Shown piece after piece: positions 21,244-32,488 of a stretch of DNA of 64,000 bases; position 1 is the first letter of the stretch; each line of letters opens with the position of its first letter. This stretch comes from Caenorhabditis remanei. Taxonomy: Eukaryota > Nematoda > Chromadorea > Rhabditida > Rhabditidae. The DNA lies in the NCBI RefSeq assembly GCF_010183535.1, contig NC_071332.1:18600001-18664000 (forward strand). The letters are read 5' to 3'. A program made the position numbers and the translations under genes. The notes below the pieces were generated by a model. The model saw nothing but the letters and a program-made list of their open reading frames with translations, did not search any database and was not told where the DNA came from.

Positions 21244-21875
21244 TACAGCCTTCCAACGCTAAAACTACGAGGTGAAGTTCGAGTGCGGTACTGGCGTTTT
21301 GGATTCAGAAGATATCGTTGAGGAAGACCTGCTTTTTTCAATTCCTCAAGGAGTATGTGCATATTCAGCTGTACTCCATGTAGTGGCAATTCACCCGTCA
21401 AGTCGTCAAGAATGCGATTGATATTATGAATTGTGACGGGTTCACCACGAATCTCTATTTTCCCGGTGGGTTTTGAAATTTTGAAGATATCTGGAAATTT
21501 TGTTATATATGACATGATTTCCTTCTTAGCCGCGACAGGATTGATAACGTCTGGTACAGTTGGAGCTGGGGATTGAACGGCTTGTGGGAATTGATCCATT
21601 TGTGGTGTATCATTGAGAGAAACACTCAGTGGAGTGGGTTTCTTTGCTTCTTCTTCCTCTTCGGGTACTTTTCTCTTCCCGATGTCTTCGTCATCAATTC
21701 CGGAGCCATGTATTCGATTTTGCACAACGTTGGCGATATGTGCACGTATATGAGCAATTTTTGAATCGTTATCCATAGGTGCATTTAACAGTGAATCGAC
21801 AGGTTCTTGCGGTACACGGGAAATTAGGTCTTGGTGCTCCTCGACTGTCAGCAGGACATATTTATTGTAGGACAT
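21243..21875 (-). CDS. Maverick protein of unknown function, 210 aa
   Basis: Single-exon frame between the integrase and a short hydrophobic-tailed protein, overlapping both neighbours (1 bp and 14 bp). The centre has an acidic and basic patch (GKRKVPEEEEEAKKP), possibly a nuclear localisation signal. The C-terminal part (ITKFPDIFKISKPTGKIEIRG, then a helical LLEELKKAGLP and a basic tail) looks folded. Proteins of similar place and size occur in other Mavericks, but I cannot name this family. Confidence 0.7.
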   Translation of the reverse strand: MSYNKYVLLTVEEHQDLISRVPQEPVDSLLNAPMDNDSKIAHIRAHIANVVQNRIHGSGIDDEDIGKRKVPEEEEEAKKPTPLSVSLNDTPQMDQFPQAVQSPAPTVPDVINPVAAKKEIMSYITKFPDIFKISKPTGKIEIRGEPVTIHNINRILDDLTGELPLHGVQLNMHILLEELKKAGLPQRYLLNPKRQYRTRTSPRSFSVGRL

Positions 21876-22221
21876 GTTGAAGAATTGTGGAAGCAGCGGA
21901 AATCAAAACTGGAAGCAATACGGCAACTGGGTTTCCTCCTGTTTGAACCAAAAATTCACGAGTCTTGTCCAAATCGCGAATTATTGACAATTGGCGTAGG
22001 TTTTCAGTTTCAGGTCGCAGTTTTTGGATATGTTCGCGGGAAAGTGGAATAGAGCCGTTCAACATGTTGAAAATGAATTCCACAAGGCAAATGAGTGAAT
22101 TATCCGAAATGGCATCAATATGGGCAAGACGGTTTGTTTTGTTTTTAGCATTGGCTAGTGACAGTATTTGGTTGAATGAATCCAAATTCCATTCAGCCTT
22201 TTGACTTTGGAGTGAAGACAT
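21862..22221 (-). CDS. Small Maverick protein with hydrophobic C-terminus, 119 aa
   Basis: Start chosen at ATG 22221 (MSSLQSQKAEWNLDSF), which overlaps the end of the ATPase by 29 bp; an upstream in-frame ATG exists at 22356 but lies deep within the ATPase. The C-terminus VAVLLPVLISAASTILQHVL is an amphipathic or membrane-active helix, and NLRQLSIIRDLDKTREF precedes it. Short proteins with such a tail are found in adenovirus-like elements (pX/pVI-like) and may help membrane disruption or DNA packaging. This is inference from pattern and place. Confidence 0.62.
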   Translation of the reverse strand: MSSLQSQKAEWNLDSFNQILSLANAKNKTNRLAHIDAISDNSLICLVEFIFNMLNGSIPLSREHIQKLRPETENLRQLSIIRDLDKTREFLVQTGGNPVAVLLPVLISAASTILQHVLQ

Positions 22222-22876
22222 GAGTAACTTTGTTAGGGAGAATGTTATCCCTATAACGAATTTCTTCAGGACAGTTTTTGTGAAGATCGATGAGCAAATA
22301 TGAATACGGCAGACTGGTAGCGTCTTTATAAATTGCGAGAAATGTTTTGCATTCACCAGGCATCAATTGTGCCCCCAAACAGCTTACACTCGATTTATCC
22401 GCGTTGTTTTTGAACAAAATTATGTAACTTGCTTGCAAACGGAGGTTTCTGATCACTTTCGAGTAAAATATGGTGTGTAGAAGGAAAATTATTGTCATAT
22501 CGTAGTGATGTGCCAAAACTGACACAAGGCGTTCCATTCCAGAGTTTTGGTCAATTTTTGTCATTAGGTCGTCAATTACGATCATTGCTTGTTGGTCCTT
22601 GTACTTTTTCAGCTCTTCCAGGTTTGGAAGACCTTCTCGAAGAAGAATGTCGGGTCTGTTTTTCAGTGAATCTGGTACGCTTTCAAAGGTGTCGTAGTAC
22701 CAGAAGCATACACGACTGTTGACATCGAAAATTTGATTCCGTTGCTCCACAATTTGACGAGCAAGAGTGCTCTTCCCTTGGCCGCTGGGACCGACAATTA
22801 GCATTGTGCTTTGCCACGAAAGTCGGAGAACCATGTTAACGAAAAATGAAAATGATGAGTTGTCGAGTGTTTTCAT
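22193..22876 (-). CDS. FtsK/HerA-type DNA-packaging ATPase, 227 aa
   Basis: Single open frame. Walker A GPSGQGKST at residues 29-37, Walker B MIVIDDLM at about 97-104. The intervening CFWYYDTF and the following HHYDMTIIFLLHT fit the A32-like packaging ATPases of Polintons and NCLDV-type viruses. It should drive element DNA into preformed capsids. Length is normal. It is the first gene of the tightly overlapping block that runs down to the protease; 328 bp separate it from the polymerase gene upstream. Confidence 0.9.
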   Translation of the reverse strand: MKTLDNSSFSFFVNMVLRLSWQSTMLIVGPSGQGKSTLARQIVEQRNQIFDVNSRVCFWYYDTFESVPDSLKNRPDILLREGLPNLEELKKYKDQQAMIVIDDLMTKIDQNSGMERLVSVLAHHYDMTIIFLLHTIFYSKVIRNLRLQASYIILFKNNADKSSVSCLGAQLMPGECKTFLAIYKDATSLPYSYLLIDLHKNCPEEIRYRDNILPNKVTHVFTPKSKG

Positions 22877-23204
22877 GTTCAGGTCTATCGTTCATTTTGT
22901 CAAAATTTCCAAGTTTCTCGGTGAAAATGTGAATTTTCCAAAAATTTTCCGTTTTTCGCCCAAGTACCGATTTCGCAATACTCACTCTCCGCTTTTTGTC
23001 CAAGTTCCTATTTCGCAATACTCTGACTTGTCGAAAATTAGGGTGTCTTGGTTGTGCATACACCTTACGCGCACTCGTCGTAAAATTGTGCGCATTGCCT
23101 CTGTGTGCGTACACCGCACGCGCTTGTGAACTTGTCGTCAAATAAAATGTCTTGCTTGTGTGTATAATTTATTGGGAAAAGTATAATTTGAATATATCAC
23201 AGAT
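22877..23204. promoter_or_regulatory. Probable promoter of the capsid block and 3' end of PolB
   Basis: Between PolB and the ATPase. It contains a direct repeat of CCAAGT(A)CC(G/T)ATTTCGCAATACTC at about 22,960-23,025 and a pair of related TGCATACACC..ACGCGC / TGCGTACACCGCACGCGC sequences at about 23,055-23,120. An AATAAA on the minus strand at about 23,170 would polyadenylate PolB. Confidence 0.5.
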
Positions 23205-26200
23205 TTAATTAGAATATCCATATGGAAGTGTGGACCCGTCTGGTAGCACCCGTCGCTTGTCGAATGTATACCGGAACTTCTTCGATACTTCCTTGAAATA
23301 TACATCGTGGTTCCGGTCTCTTCGAACTTGTTGTTGTGGGACGTCGATGGTGGAACGAGTGACGCCGTTCAACACTTCCTCAACCATGTTCTCCATCTGC
23401 TCCATTGTGACCTTCTTGGCGGCCTCCGAGTTGAGGGAGATGCCTTTGGATTTGACTTTGGTCTGCAAAATATGATTGTTTCAAGTCGATAAAAATTGAT
23501 GTTACCTTGACATCTCCATTCTCCAAAATCTCCTTGTAGGCGTAAGATTTGGCACCCGTGGTGACAAATCTTTCCATTTTTCCGCTCAACTCGCTGGTGC
23601 ATTGGCCGAGGAAAGGTCCCATCTCACTCTCCAATGGATCAATTGCACCTTTTGGAACTCTGTACACGACCGAATCTGTGTCTGAAAAGGAAATGTTATA
23701 TTTCAGGATTCATATTTTTCCAGGTTACCTGTGTAACAGATATTTTCAGCGCCGACTTGCTCCATCAATCGGTAGAGGTGGAGACGTCCATAGGAGGGGA
23801 CGTGGGCCGCGATGTGCATGGCACCGGTTGCCAAGCTTCTCAGTGACTCCTCTCTGGTCCGATGTACCACCATAACAGTATCTTTGAATGTCCAGACAGC
23901 TTCCATAATGATGGAAGTGTCATGGAACATTTTCCAAAACTGTGCGGGGTCATGGAAAAAGGCGGTGTTTGGCATATCAACACGCTGTGCCATTTTTCCC
24001 CACTGTAAATTTACATTTATGGATGTCTTTGAATAATTCAAAACTTACGAGTGAGTTGATGGAGAGTTTGGAGGAAAGACGTCGTCCTGGACTTTCTTCG
24101 AAAAGGTCCCAATTGTCCAAAATGATTCCTTGTTTCCTGTAGTCCTCGACGAACGTCTTTTTCTCTTCATCGGTGGTCACATCAGATGGCCATCCACTCG
24201 CATACTGAAATTCATATGAAATTTGAGAGTATTTCTGAAAAAACTTACAATTTTGAGGGCGATCATCTTGTTCATATATGATGTGAACAATCCGCCTTCT
24301 CCACTTTCATCGTTTTTGGCCCAGGACTCATACTCCACTGCCTGAAAATTCGGAAATTTTAACGATTCCTAATCTCAAGACTTACATCGTAAACGTTGGT
24401 AATTTTGTATCCCAGATCCAACGCTTTTCTTATTTCTGCAGTGGTGAATGTCCCTGTGAAGGCCCTCTCCTCGTCCGAATGCGTGCAGTCCACCTGAGAT
24501 TGGGTCTTGGCGCAGGCTGAAATTTTGATGTTATTATAGCCAGTGAAAATTGTCAACATACTCCAGCATAGGGCAAAAAGTAGTTTCCCATCCGGCTTCA
24601 TTCCGAGTAGTGGCAGCTTCAGGTCCTTTGGAGAGACGATACGACAGGAAATGAACCCTTTCCAGTAAACTCCAAACTTTGAGACGATTGGTGTGGTGAT
24701 TTTCGAGAGTTGGACACTTTTTGGTGGACCGATTGGAAATTCTTCAGACTTCATTACAGCCGGATACATGCTGACAACGTCAACATGTTTCATAACCCAT
24801 CGGCTATTATCGGCAATGAGTCTGAAGGCCTCCGTTCGACCACCGGAGAGAGCTTTTTCCATTTCCATGAGACCCTAAAACTGGTAATTTTGATGTGATT
24901 AGATGCAAAACTCCTTACAATTGGTTGGTATTCCTCAAAAAGTTTGGCCATGACTGGATTTTTCGATCGTTGCTTCTCCACTTTGCACTCCCAAACGACT
25001 TTCACCTCGTGTCTCTCTCGCAAGTACTGAAGTCGATCTTCATCCCGCTTCCGGATCGCTTCTCCAGTCAATCCTTCAATTATCGACTGGTTGGTGTACC
25101 GGCACTCATGTGCGTGCCAATAGCAGCCAAAAAATTCAATGACGAGTCCACGTGGAAATTTTGGGCAAGGCTCGACAAATCCATCCACGCTGAATTTGCC
25201 AATCTGTAATACATTGATAGTTTGAGAGGTTTTCGTTCAATAATTTTACCTTTTTCTCCCCGGTCGTGGCTGAAGAGGCGATATCCACCTTATTTGCGTT
25301 GCCGAACCATGCAAGGTACTTTTGGCTGACGATCGAAGAGTTTCGGGAAGCTGAAGGACGGGCGTCGAGAACAATCGGTCGCTCCACAGCAAGGTGGTTC
25401 CTTTGGAAAACCTTCATAGCGGCTGAAGCTGCCGTGACGGATTCCTGAAAACGTGGTTTACTATATATCAAGTTTTGAAAAACTCACTTCGAACAAGCAG
25501 ACGTCTGTGGCCGCCTCAAAGTCATTCTCGAAGGTTACCAGAGCACTCGCCAAGATGAAGACGTCCGAGTAGCAGTACTTGAACAGCTCCTCGGCGAAAT
25601 CAAACTGCTTCTTTTGCGCTCTTTCTTCCTCTAGGAAATCGGTGAGTTTCTGTCTGGCGGCGGTGGATTTGTGTTCCAAATTGTAGAACTTGTCTTCTGG
25701 GATGTCGCCGACGTAGTCGAAGTTCTCTCTTTTGATAAACTTCACCGGAAAGTCTCTGAATGTTTCAATTTGTAAATATTCCAAATCAGTAAAAACTTAC
25801 CCCTTCTCCATTGGAATTCTGAAAGCCTTTCCAACGGCTGCAAGGCTCATGGTCAGATACTTCAAAGAGTCGATCAATTTGACTCCCTTGTACTTCAAGC
25901 TAACTATCTTCGTTCCTGCCATGATCACTGCTGGACTTGCTTTGTTCTTGGAGATGAGGCTTTTCAGGATAAACTGCGCGTCGTATCTGAAACCACAAAA
26001 CCAAAGTTTTCATAATTTTCTTCAAATACTTACCCCGATGCGTTATGCGCAATTCCAATGAATCCTCTGTTCTCCTTTGAGAAGATCCACTCGGTGGCCT
26101 CATCGGCAACATTGGTGAATCTGGTCTCGTCCGAAACACAATTTATCACTGTGCAACGACCATTTGGAGCGCAGTGCTCACAGACGGATCCTGCAGCATC

Positions 26201-28425
26201 CTGCAGGTTGGTTGGGATGAATGTAGAGCAACTTTTGCAATAACGAAGTGCAACGAACAGGACAGGGACTTGTTCTCCGGTATCTTCCTCCTCCATACTC
26301 TGAAAATTAGGAAATTGTATGAATTTCATGAATTTCAACCAACCTCAAAGTCGTAGACGAATCTTTTTCGGGTCAATTTCTTCTCATTCTTGGTCGATTT
26401 TGAGAGTATGCAATGATGGGTCTCCGCTCGTTTCGTCCTACATCTTCTACACCACTTCTTTCCACACTCGTGTTTTGCCGCCACTTTGCTCTTGTTTGTG
26501 AAGTAGATTTCGCCACACTTCTTGCACAATTTGGTATGGTCGCATCGACTTTTTCCCGCTCTGGATCCTGTAAACTTTGAATAAATATATATGGTTCATT
26601 TCATGTTGATCTCACCCTTTTTCAGATGATTTTCCAGACAGGCGGTTGATCGGAACACTGCGGTACATCTTATACAGCACAGGGGAAGATCGTCTTGAGT
26701 TTCGGGACAATCGAGAGCTCCACAAGGATGGTGTATGCGTGGGCAGTTGTAGTGTGCCGCAAAAGTCCCAAAACGAACCAAACAGAGGCAGCAAAAATAT
26801 TTTGTTTTGAGGAGTGGTGGTAGTTTGCGGACTCCTACGAAGTGACCCATTCCGTTCACTTCTTTCAGGAACAGTGCTATCGTCTTGTTCTCTCCAATGT
26901 ATGGTCCGGCGAAGTATGGCGTCGACTGATGTTCAACAATTACAACTATCTGTAACTTCCCGGCAAATACTGTGTCTTGGAGTTGTTGAATATCGGTATA
27001 ACCGAAATCATAGGTCTTTGTCATGCCAGCCTCCTGTAGAAACTTTATGAATTTTTTTTTTCGTATGGGGAATCGACTTACCATTTTCATTTCTCGAACC
27101 GCTTGAAAAAGGGCATTACATTGATTCGGTTTGTCGGGTGAAATCTTGATTGACTGCTTGTACATGGCCATTCCTTTCTTCCGATCGGCTACAGTTTCTC
27201 CATAGTATGCCTGATTGTACATGGCTGCCTGGTACACTGCGTGTGGAAGACAGTCGAATCTTACTGAAAATTGGACGTTAAAACTTGTAAAACTGTGATT
27301 CTTACCATCATTTTTCATAATGTTGGTTCTTGGCTTCCTTCCTTCCATGACTTCACCATCGACATCGATCTCAAAATCGCTGTCTTCTTCCTCATCTTCC
27401 TCTGATTCTTCCGCAGCATCGTCCAGAAGGTCCAGCACGTCCATTCCTCCTGCGTCTTCTTGATCATCGAGGTTCGAGCGTCGTTTCCCAAACAGATTTG
27501 TCTCCAAGATGTCTTCTATGCTGAACCCCATCTTTCTTTTCCCACTTCCCGAGGGAGGAGTAATATACTTCAAAGTCATTTGAAGTACTGGATTGTGGAT
27601 TTCCAATGGAGACCGGTTTGATTGTGAAAGTAGCTCCAATGTCTGCACAATCTTCTGGTTGGAGACAGCATGAATTGGGGTGAAGGCCAGTCCCACCGCT
27701 GTTCCAGCTTCAAAATCTGGTGAATCGAAGGTCACTCCGACCCTGGTCTCGTCGGTGGCGTTCTTCGGAGCATACTTCGTGACTAGCTCCATCACCATTT
27801 CTCCAAAGTGGTTTGGACCAAAAGCACCGATTGTGGCTGATTTTGGTAAGCGAACCTCCAACTTGACAAACTCGAAATTTTTTGCATATGCCTCTGGTGG
27901 TGTCTCTTTCCACATACGCAACACTTTCATGCTTGCTCCGCCGAACTGATTCTGAAAAACGTTTCTATTTGAAAATTTGGGTAGAGGTTCCCCTCATTTT
28001 TCAAGTTTCCAAGTACAAAATCAAAATTTGGGCAGAGGTTCCCCTCATTTTTCAAGTTTCCAAGTACAAAATCAAAATTTGGGTAGAGGTTCCCCTCATT
28101 TTTCAAGTTTCCAAGTACAAAATCAAAATTTGGGCAGAGGTTCCCCTCATTTTTCAAGTTTCCAAGTACAAAATCAAAATTTGGGCAGAGGTTCCCCTCA
28201 TTTTTGAAAAATTGGGCATAGGTTCCCCTATAATTTTGGAAATTTGGTCAAGTTTGTTTGTTTTTCAGGTTTCAAGAAAATACTTACATCGGCAGCCTGT
28301 GTGTGAGTCATCACAACATCCTCCTCTTCCGGTTCCTCATTTCTTCTCATCTCTTCCTGCTCCACGGTCGTATCGACCATCTCTCTGACAAGTACGGTGA
28401 TCTCATCGTTAGCGTAGCTGCTCAT
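23205..28425 (-). CDS. Protein-primed DNA polymerase B (Maverick POLB), 1402 aa, 17 exons
   Basis: Exons: 28288-28425, 27306-27951, 27082-27263, 26616-27033, 26344-26567, 26034-26299, 25801-25986, 25488-25755, 25250-25444, 24919-25203, 24562-24874, 24386-24516, 24249-24341, 24049-24204, 23729-24002, 23506-23681, 23205-23462. All phases agree. Motifs in order: Cys/His-rich zinc-binding segments (about 405-510), exonuclease I VYDFE (about 533), II AHNASGYDAQF (about 620), III YCYSDVFIL (about 755), a nuclease-like insert FFGCYWHAHECR (about 860), Pol A DVVSMYPAV (about 967), GGRTE, Pol B KLSINSLWGK (about 1165) and Pol C YTDTDS (about 1260). All catalytic Asp residues are present. It should replicate the linear element from a terminal protein. 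A TTTTCAG acceptor just before the ATG suggests trans-splicing or an upstream exon. Confidence 0.92.
27969..28230. repeat. 51-bp minisatellite in PolB intron 1
   Basis: Five units of about 51 bp (spacing of AGAGGTTCCCCTC is exactly 51), each differing by a T/C change after TTTGGG. They fill most of the first intron of the polymerase gene. Confidence 0.9.
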
Positions 28426-28437
28426 TCTGAAAACACA

Positions 28438-28704
28438 ATGGTTATTCAAAAGTCTGTCGCCAGTAATGAAGTAGGCACAGGATATGTATATCCGCCTAGT
28501 GTGCAAGATCAAGTTGGAGTGGTGAGTATTACAAACATTTGGAAATTGAAAAATCTCAAAACTGTTCAGGTTTCTTCGAATGGTCTGGATCAGTACTTTT
28601 ATACATCGGCCCCAACTCAAAAGCCTGAAAAGAAGCCTGAAGCCTTCGTTTTCAACTTTGCCAAGGGTTCCATGCCTACCGTCCACATTCACCCAAAACC
28701 TTAG
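28438..28704 (+). CDS. Small Maverick gene of unknown function, 72 aa, 2 exons
   Basis: Exons 28438-28521 and 28570-28704 with a 48-bp GTGAGT...TTCAG intron. The product (MVIQKSVASNEVGTGYVYPP, ending GSMPTVHIHPKP) is short and Lys/Pro-rich at its end. Its ATG is only 12 bp from the divergent ATG of PolB, so both would need promoters overlapping the other gene. A long antisense open frame continuous with PolB also spans this stretch. I prefer the plus-strand gene because of its clean intron and stop. No family recognised. Confidence 0.5.
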   Translation: MVIQKSVASNEVGTGYVYPPSVQDQVGVVSITNIWKLKNLKTVQVSSNGLDQYFYTSAPTQKPEKKPEAFVFNFAKGSMPTVHIHPKP

Positions 28705-28971
28705 TTTGTTTGCTCGCTGCCCTCTTGTCGGTGGTTTTTTGTAAAATTCTCCTACCGATGATGATTCATGCTTCATCTGACCCTTGCTTAATTGAATTTT
28801 TCTAGTGCCCGCCCCTTTCTGTGGATGACTCATGTTTTTCAGACACCTATTTAAGCGTGATGTGCTCATCACTTTTCCCACATCCTCACTTTCCCACCTT
28901 TCATTTGCTTCTCCTGTAGTGCTTCTCACCTTGATAAATTTTTCGCTCCAAATTTCGTGTGATTTTTAGAA

Positions 28972-29521
28972 ATGTCTGGTGTTCCATCCGATTATGGTAC
29001 TATTGCTAAACCAAAGATGAACAGTCAACGTGAGAAACGTCCGTATTTTGAAGATGATGGAGAGACTAACCATGCTCCGATGAAGAAGATTCCAAAAAAG
29101 AAGCTCGTGGTCCCTGAAATTGAAAAATCTGGTGCAAAGCGCGTGAGTTGGCCTTAATTTGTAGAAAACTAGGAATGATTCTGTTTATAGTGGCTATATG
29201 AGAAAGCTGCCGAGTCAATTATTCCTACTGAGGATCAATCCAATGTTATGCCGGAACGTCTTTTCAAAGGATTGGACCCCCTCATTGTCCACATGTGTGT
29301 CCCATGCAAAAAATTCAATTCGAGCCGTGAAACTGTCAAGATTGAAGATGGAATGATCCAGATTCGTGAGTTTACTTGTACCAAAATATTTCAAATGTTC
29401 CAATTCCCAAATTTCAGCTCTAGCTCTATGCACCGTGTGTCGTTCTCATCTCATTGCCCAGAAAAACATGAAGTTCTTCCAGCACGATTGCCCATCACTC
29501 AAGAAGGAGTTCAATCTGTGA
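28972..29521 (+). CDS. Maverick accessory protein with CxxC zinc-ribbon pattern, 149 aa
   Basis: Exons 28972-29142, 29191-29365 and 29418-29521, all phases consistent. The N-terminal 55 residues are polar with a basic KKIPKKKLVV patch (possible nuclear signal). The second half has two Cys pairs, HMCVPCKKF and LCTVCRSHL about 34 residues apart, then a Cys near the end (HDCPSL), suggesting a zinc-binding fold. It is part of a plus-strand series of four genes ending in the helicase. Function unknown; binding nucleic acid or host protein is possible. Confidence 0.65.
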
Positions 29522-29712
29522 ATCTGATAATTTTTGTTCCTGACCCATATCTTCTTCTTCTTCTGTGCTTACGTCATTTTTGAAACAAAGGTGTTGGTTC
29601 GTGTCTTCCAAAATTATGAGTAATGAAAAGTGGGCCTGTTTGTCTTGTGTTACACTGTTGAAAAAAGTCGTGGGACCTGGCACAGTTTGTTTGCCGAGAC
29701 ACACACACTGAC

Positions 29713-30262
29713 ATGGACCTGAATTCTCGAGATTCTGATTGTGAAATGGATTCTATTCCGGATGGACAGGGTGCACTTCTGGAATTAGAAGCTATGGAGA
29801 TGTGGGAGGGTATTCCCAAACTGGGTACGTTTTCATGGAAATTTAGGAGAGGAGTTTCAATTACGAAATTTCAATTTGAAAATTTGACCGGTCAGTAATT
29901 TTCAGAGCCAATTCAATCTGCTGAAATTGTGGAAGTTGTGGATGAAGAGCCATGGTGGGTCAACTTCGAAATTGGTTCGGTAGAGGGGCAAAAACGGGAA
30001 GATGAAAGTGTGCCGGAGATGACTCAGTGTAAGTTTTCTCTCCACTACTTTGCGGCAAATTTCCAAAATTTCTCTTTCAGTTTCCCGAAGTTACTCGCGA
30101 TTGGGTGAAATTGAGCTAGAGTCAATGGAACAAGGGTTGGAGCAGCAGGATAACTCTATGGGATCTATGGCCAGTGAGGATGATATGGATCCTGATTACA
30201 TCCCGGATGGTCAGGCAGAATGGATGGAAATGGAGAGAAAAGCTGGCCGTTTTTATGATTAA
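29713..30262 (+). CDS. Acidic Maverick accessory protein with repeated motif, 138 aa
   Basis: Exons 29713-29824, 29906-30028 and 30081-30262. Strongly acidic. A motif occurs near both ends: CEMDSIPDGQGALLELEAME at about residues 10-29 and DMDPDYIPDGQAEWMEMERK near the C-terminus, so the protein may have arisen by internal duplication or present two equal binding sites. A WW pair (EEPWWVNFEIG) lies between. No enzyme motif. Acidic small proteins of mobile elements sometimes act as decoys or regulators, but nothing here proves it. Confidence 0.65.
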
Positions 30263-30584
30263 GCTGATGTTGTTGCCCTATATCTGTTATAATATGACTA
30301 TTGTTCCAAAAATAAATTTGGTATCCGTAAATCCATGTTTTGTGTATATCTCCTACAAAATTCAGATGACCTCTGTCAGTTTCCTAGTTCGTACTACATT
30401 CCCAGTTTTCGCCTAAGTTACGTTGTTTGCATAGTTGGTGTCTTCGAAGTAGCTCAAAATTTAGTCATCATGTATGGTAGTAGAAGCAGTCGACTCCGCC
30501 CCCTCTAGTGAATTTTTCTTGGCACCTTTTTTGGAACTCATTCTCATACTGATTGCAAAAGCAAACGTAAAAGTAAACGCAAAA

Positions 30585-32453
30585 ATGAACTTCACTGTTG
30601 TTCGTCCTAAATCCCGCTACCATCCATATTCTTCTAAGAATTACGTCTCGACGCTGGGAGATCGTGTTTACGGTAGCTCTAAGTTATCGCGGCCGCTTTG
30701 TGAGTCGCTGAGTTGGTCGAAAAGATGCGAGACACCTGCGAAATCGGAATGGAATTGGGACGAGATCAAGCTCACCAGTGCTCAAGAGCAAGTCTTCGAC
30801 AAAATGGTGGACCACTTGAAATCAGTAAGTCTATACATACATTTCGTTCCGTTTTGATTAGAAAACCTTTTCGTTCATACGGGTGCAGAATTTTTCCAAA
30901 AGTTTACGGGTACTTGGCTTTCTAAAGATTGTGGAGGGGGCCTATTTCTGATTTTTAGCCGTATAGAAATTTTCGTAGAGTATAGAAATTTTCGTAGAGT
31001 ATTGGTAGCCATGAGTGAGAAATTTTTGTGTAGAAATTGGCTCTATGTCTGATTTTTAGTCGTATAGAGAAATTTTTGTAGCCGGGTAATCATGCTGAGT
31101 GAGAAATTTTTGAGAGTGGGAAATTTTTGTGTAGAAATTGGCTCTATGTCTGATTTTTAGTCGTATAGAGAAATTTTTGTAGCCGGGTAGTCATGCTGAG
31201 TGAGAAATTTTTGAGAGTGGGAAATTTTTGTGTAGAAATTGGCTCTATGTCTGATTTTTAGTCGTATAGAGAAATTTTTGTAGCCGGGTAGTCATGCTGA
31301 GTGAGAAATTTTTGAGAGTGGGAAATTTTTGTGTAGAAATTGGCTCTATGTCTGATTTTTAGTCGTATAGAGAAATTTTTGTAGCCAGGTAGTCATGCTG
31401 AGTGAGAAATTTTTGAGAGTGGGAAATTTTTGTGTAGAAATTGGCTCTATGTCTGATTTTTAGTCGTATAGAGAAATTTTTGTAGCCGGGTAGTCATGCT
31501 GAGTGAGAAATTTTTGAGAGTGGGAAATTTTTGTGTAGAAATTGGCTCTATGTCTGATTTTTAGTCGTGTAGAGAAATTTTTGTAGCCGGGTAGTCATGC
31601 TGAGTGAGAAATTTTTGAGAGTGGGAAATTTTTGTGTAGAAATTGGCTCTATGTCTGATTTTTAGTCGTATAGAGAAATTTTTGTAGCCAGGTAGTCATG
31701 CTGAGTGAGAAATTTTTGAGAGTGGGAAATTTTTGTGTAGAAATTGGCTCTATGTCTGATTTTTAGTCGTGTAGAGAAATTTTTGTAGCCGGGTAGTCAT
31801 GCTGAGTGAGAAATTTTTGAGAGTGGGAAATTTTTGAGAGCGGAGGATTTTTGAGAGTGGGGGAATTTTTGTGATTTTTAGTCGTATAGAAATTTTTTTT
31901 TGTGTAGACGTCTCTGAATATTTTTGAATTGAGTGAAAAACTTACGTCGTTTCAGGGCAGTCAGTTCTTTGACTTTCTTTCGGGACTTGCTGGCTGTGGG
32001 AAGAGTGTGGTCCTTGGGAAGTTTGCCAACCACGTGCGTTGTCACTATGGGTACAAGGAGTCTTGTGCCATCACGGCGTATACCGGTATGGCAGCGCAGA
32101 ACGTTCAAGGAGTGACGCTTCACTCGCTTCTTCGAATTTTTGTAAGTTTTCCAATTCGTCCATTTCGGTGTCTGTAAATTAGATATTTTAGCCTGGCCAA
32201 AAACCGTTCACCCCGTTGAGTAGAGACACAACAAACCAGTTGTTCAACGCTTTGAGTCGTCTCCGTGTACTGATTATTGATGAGATCAGTCTGATCTCAG
32301 CGCTGTTTCTGGCACAGATCGATCACCGGCTCCAGGAAATCTTTGGATCTGACAATCCGTTCGGTGGAGTCTCGGTTGTGGTGTTTGGCGATTTCCTGCA
32401 ACTCCCGCCGGTCACGTCTTCTCGTGTTCCAGAACACGTTTTCAGCTGTGAGT

Positions 32454-32488
<35 letters not shown>

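Noticed and set aside
27927..28157. 76-residue repeat protein on the minus strand
   Set aside because: Read-through of the 51-bp minisatellite, whose period is a multiple of three.
27969..28230. CRISPR-like regular repeats
   Set aside because: Units abut without unique spacers; this is an intronic minisatellite in a eukaryotic genome.
28426..28929. Minus-strand open frame continuous with PolB upstream of its ATG
   Set aside because: It is mostly antisense to the spliced plus-strand gene at 28,438 and has no polymerase-like content; kept only as an alternative 5' extension of PolB.
30960..31890. Regular 101-bp repeats as a possible array of small RNA genes
   Set aside because: Units are head-to-tail copies inside a helicase intron and no RNA-gene feature was visible.
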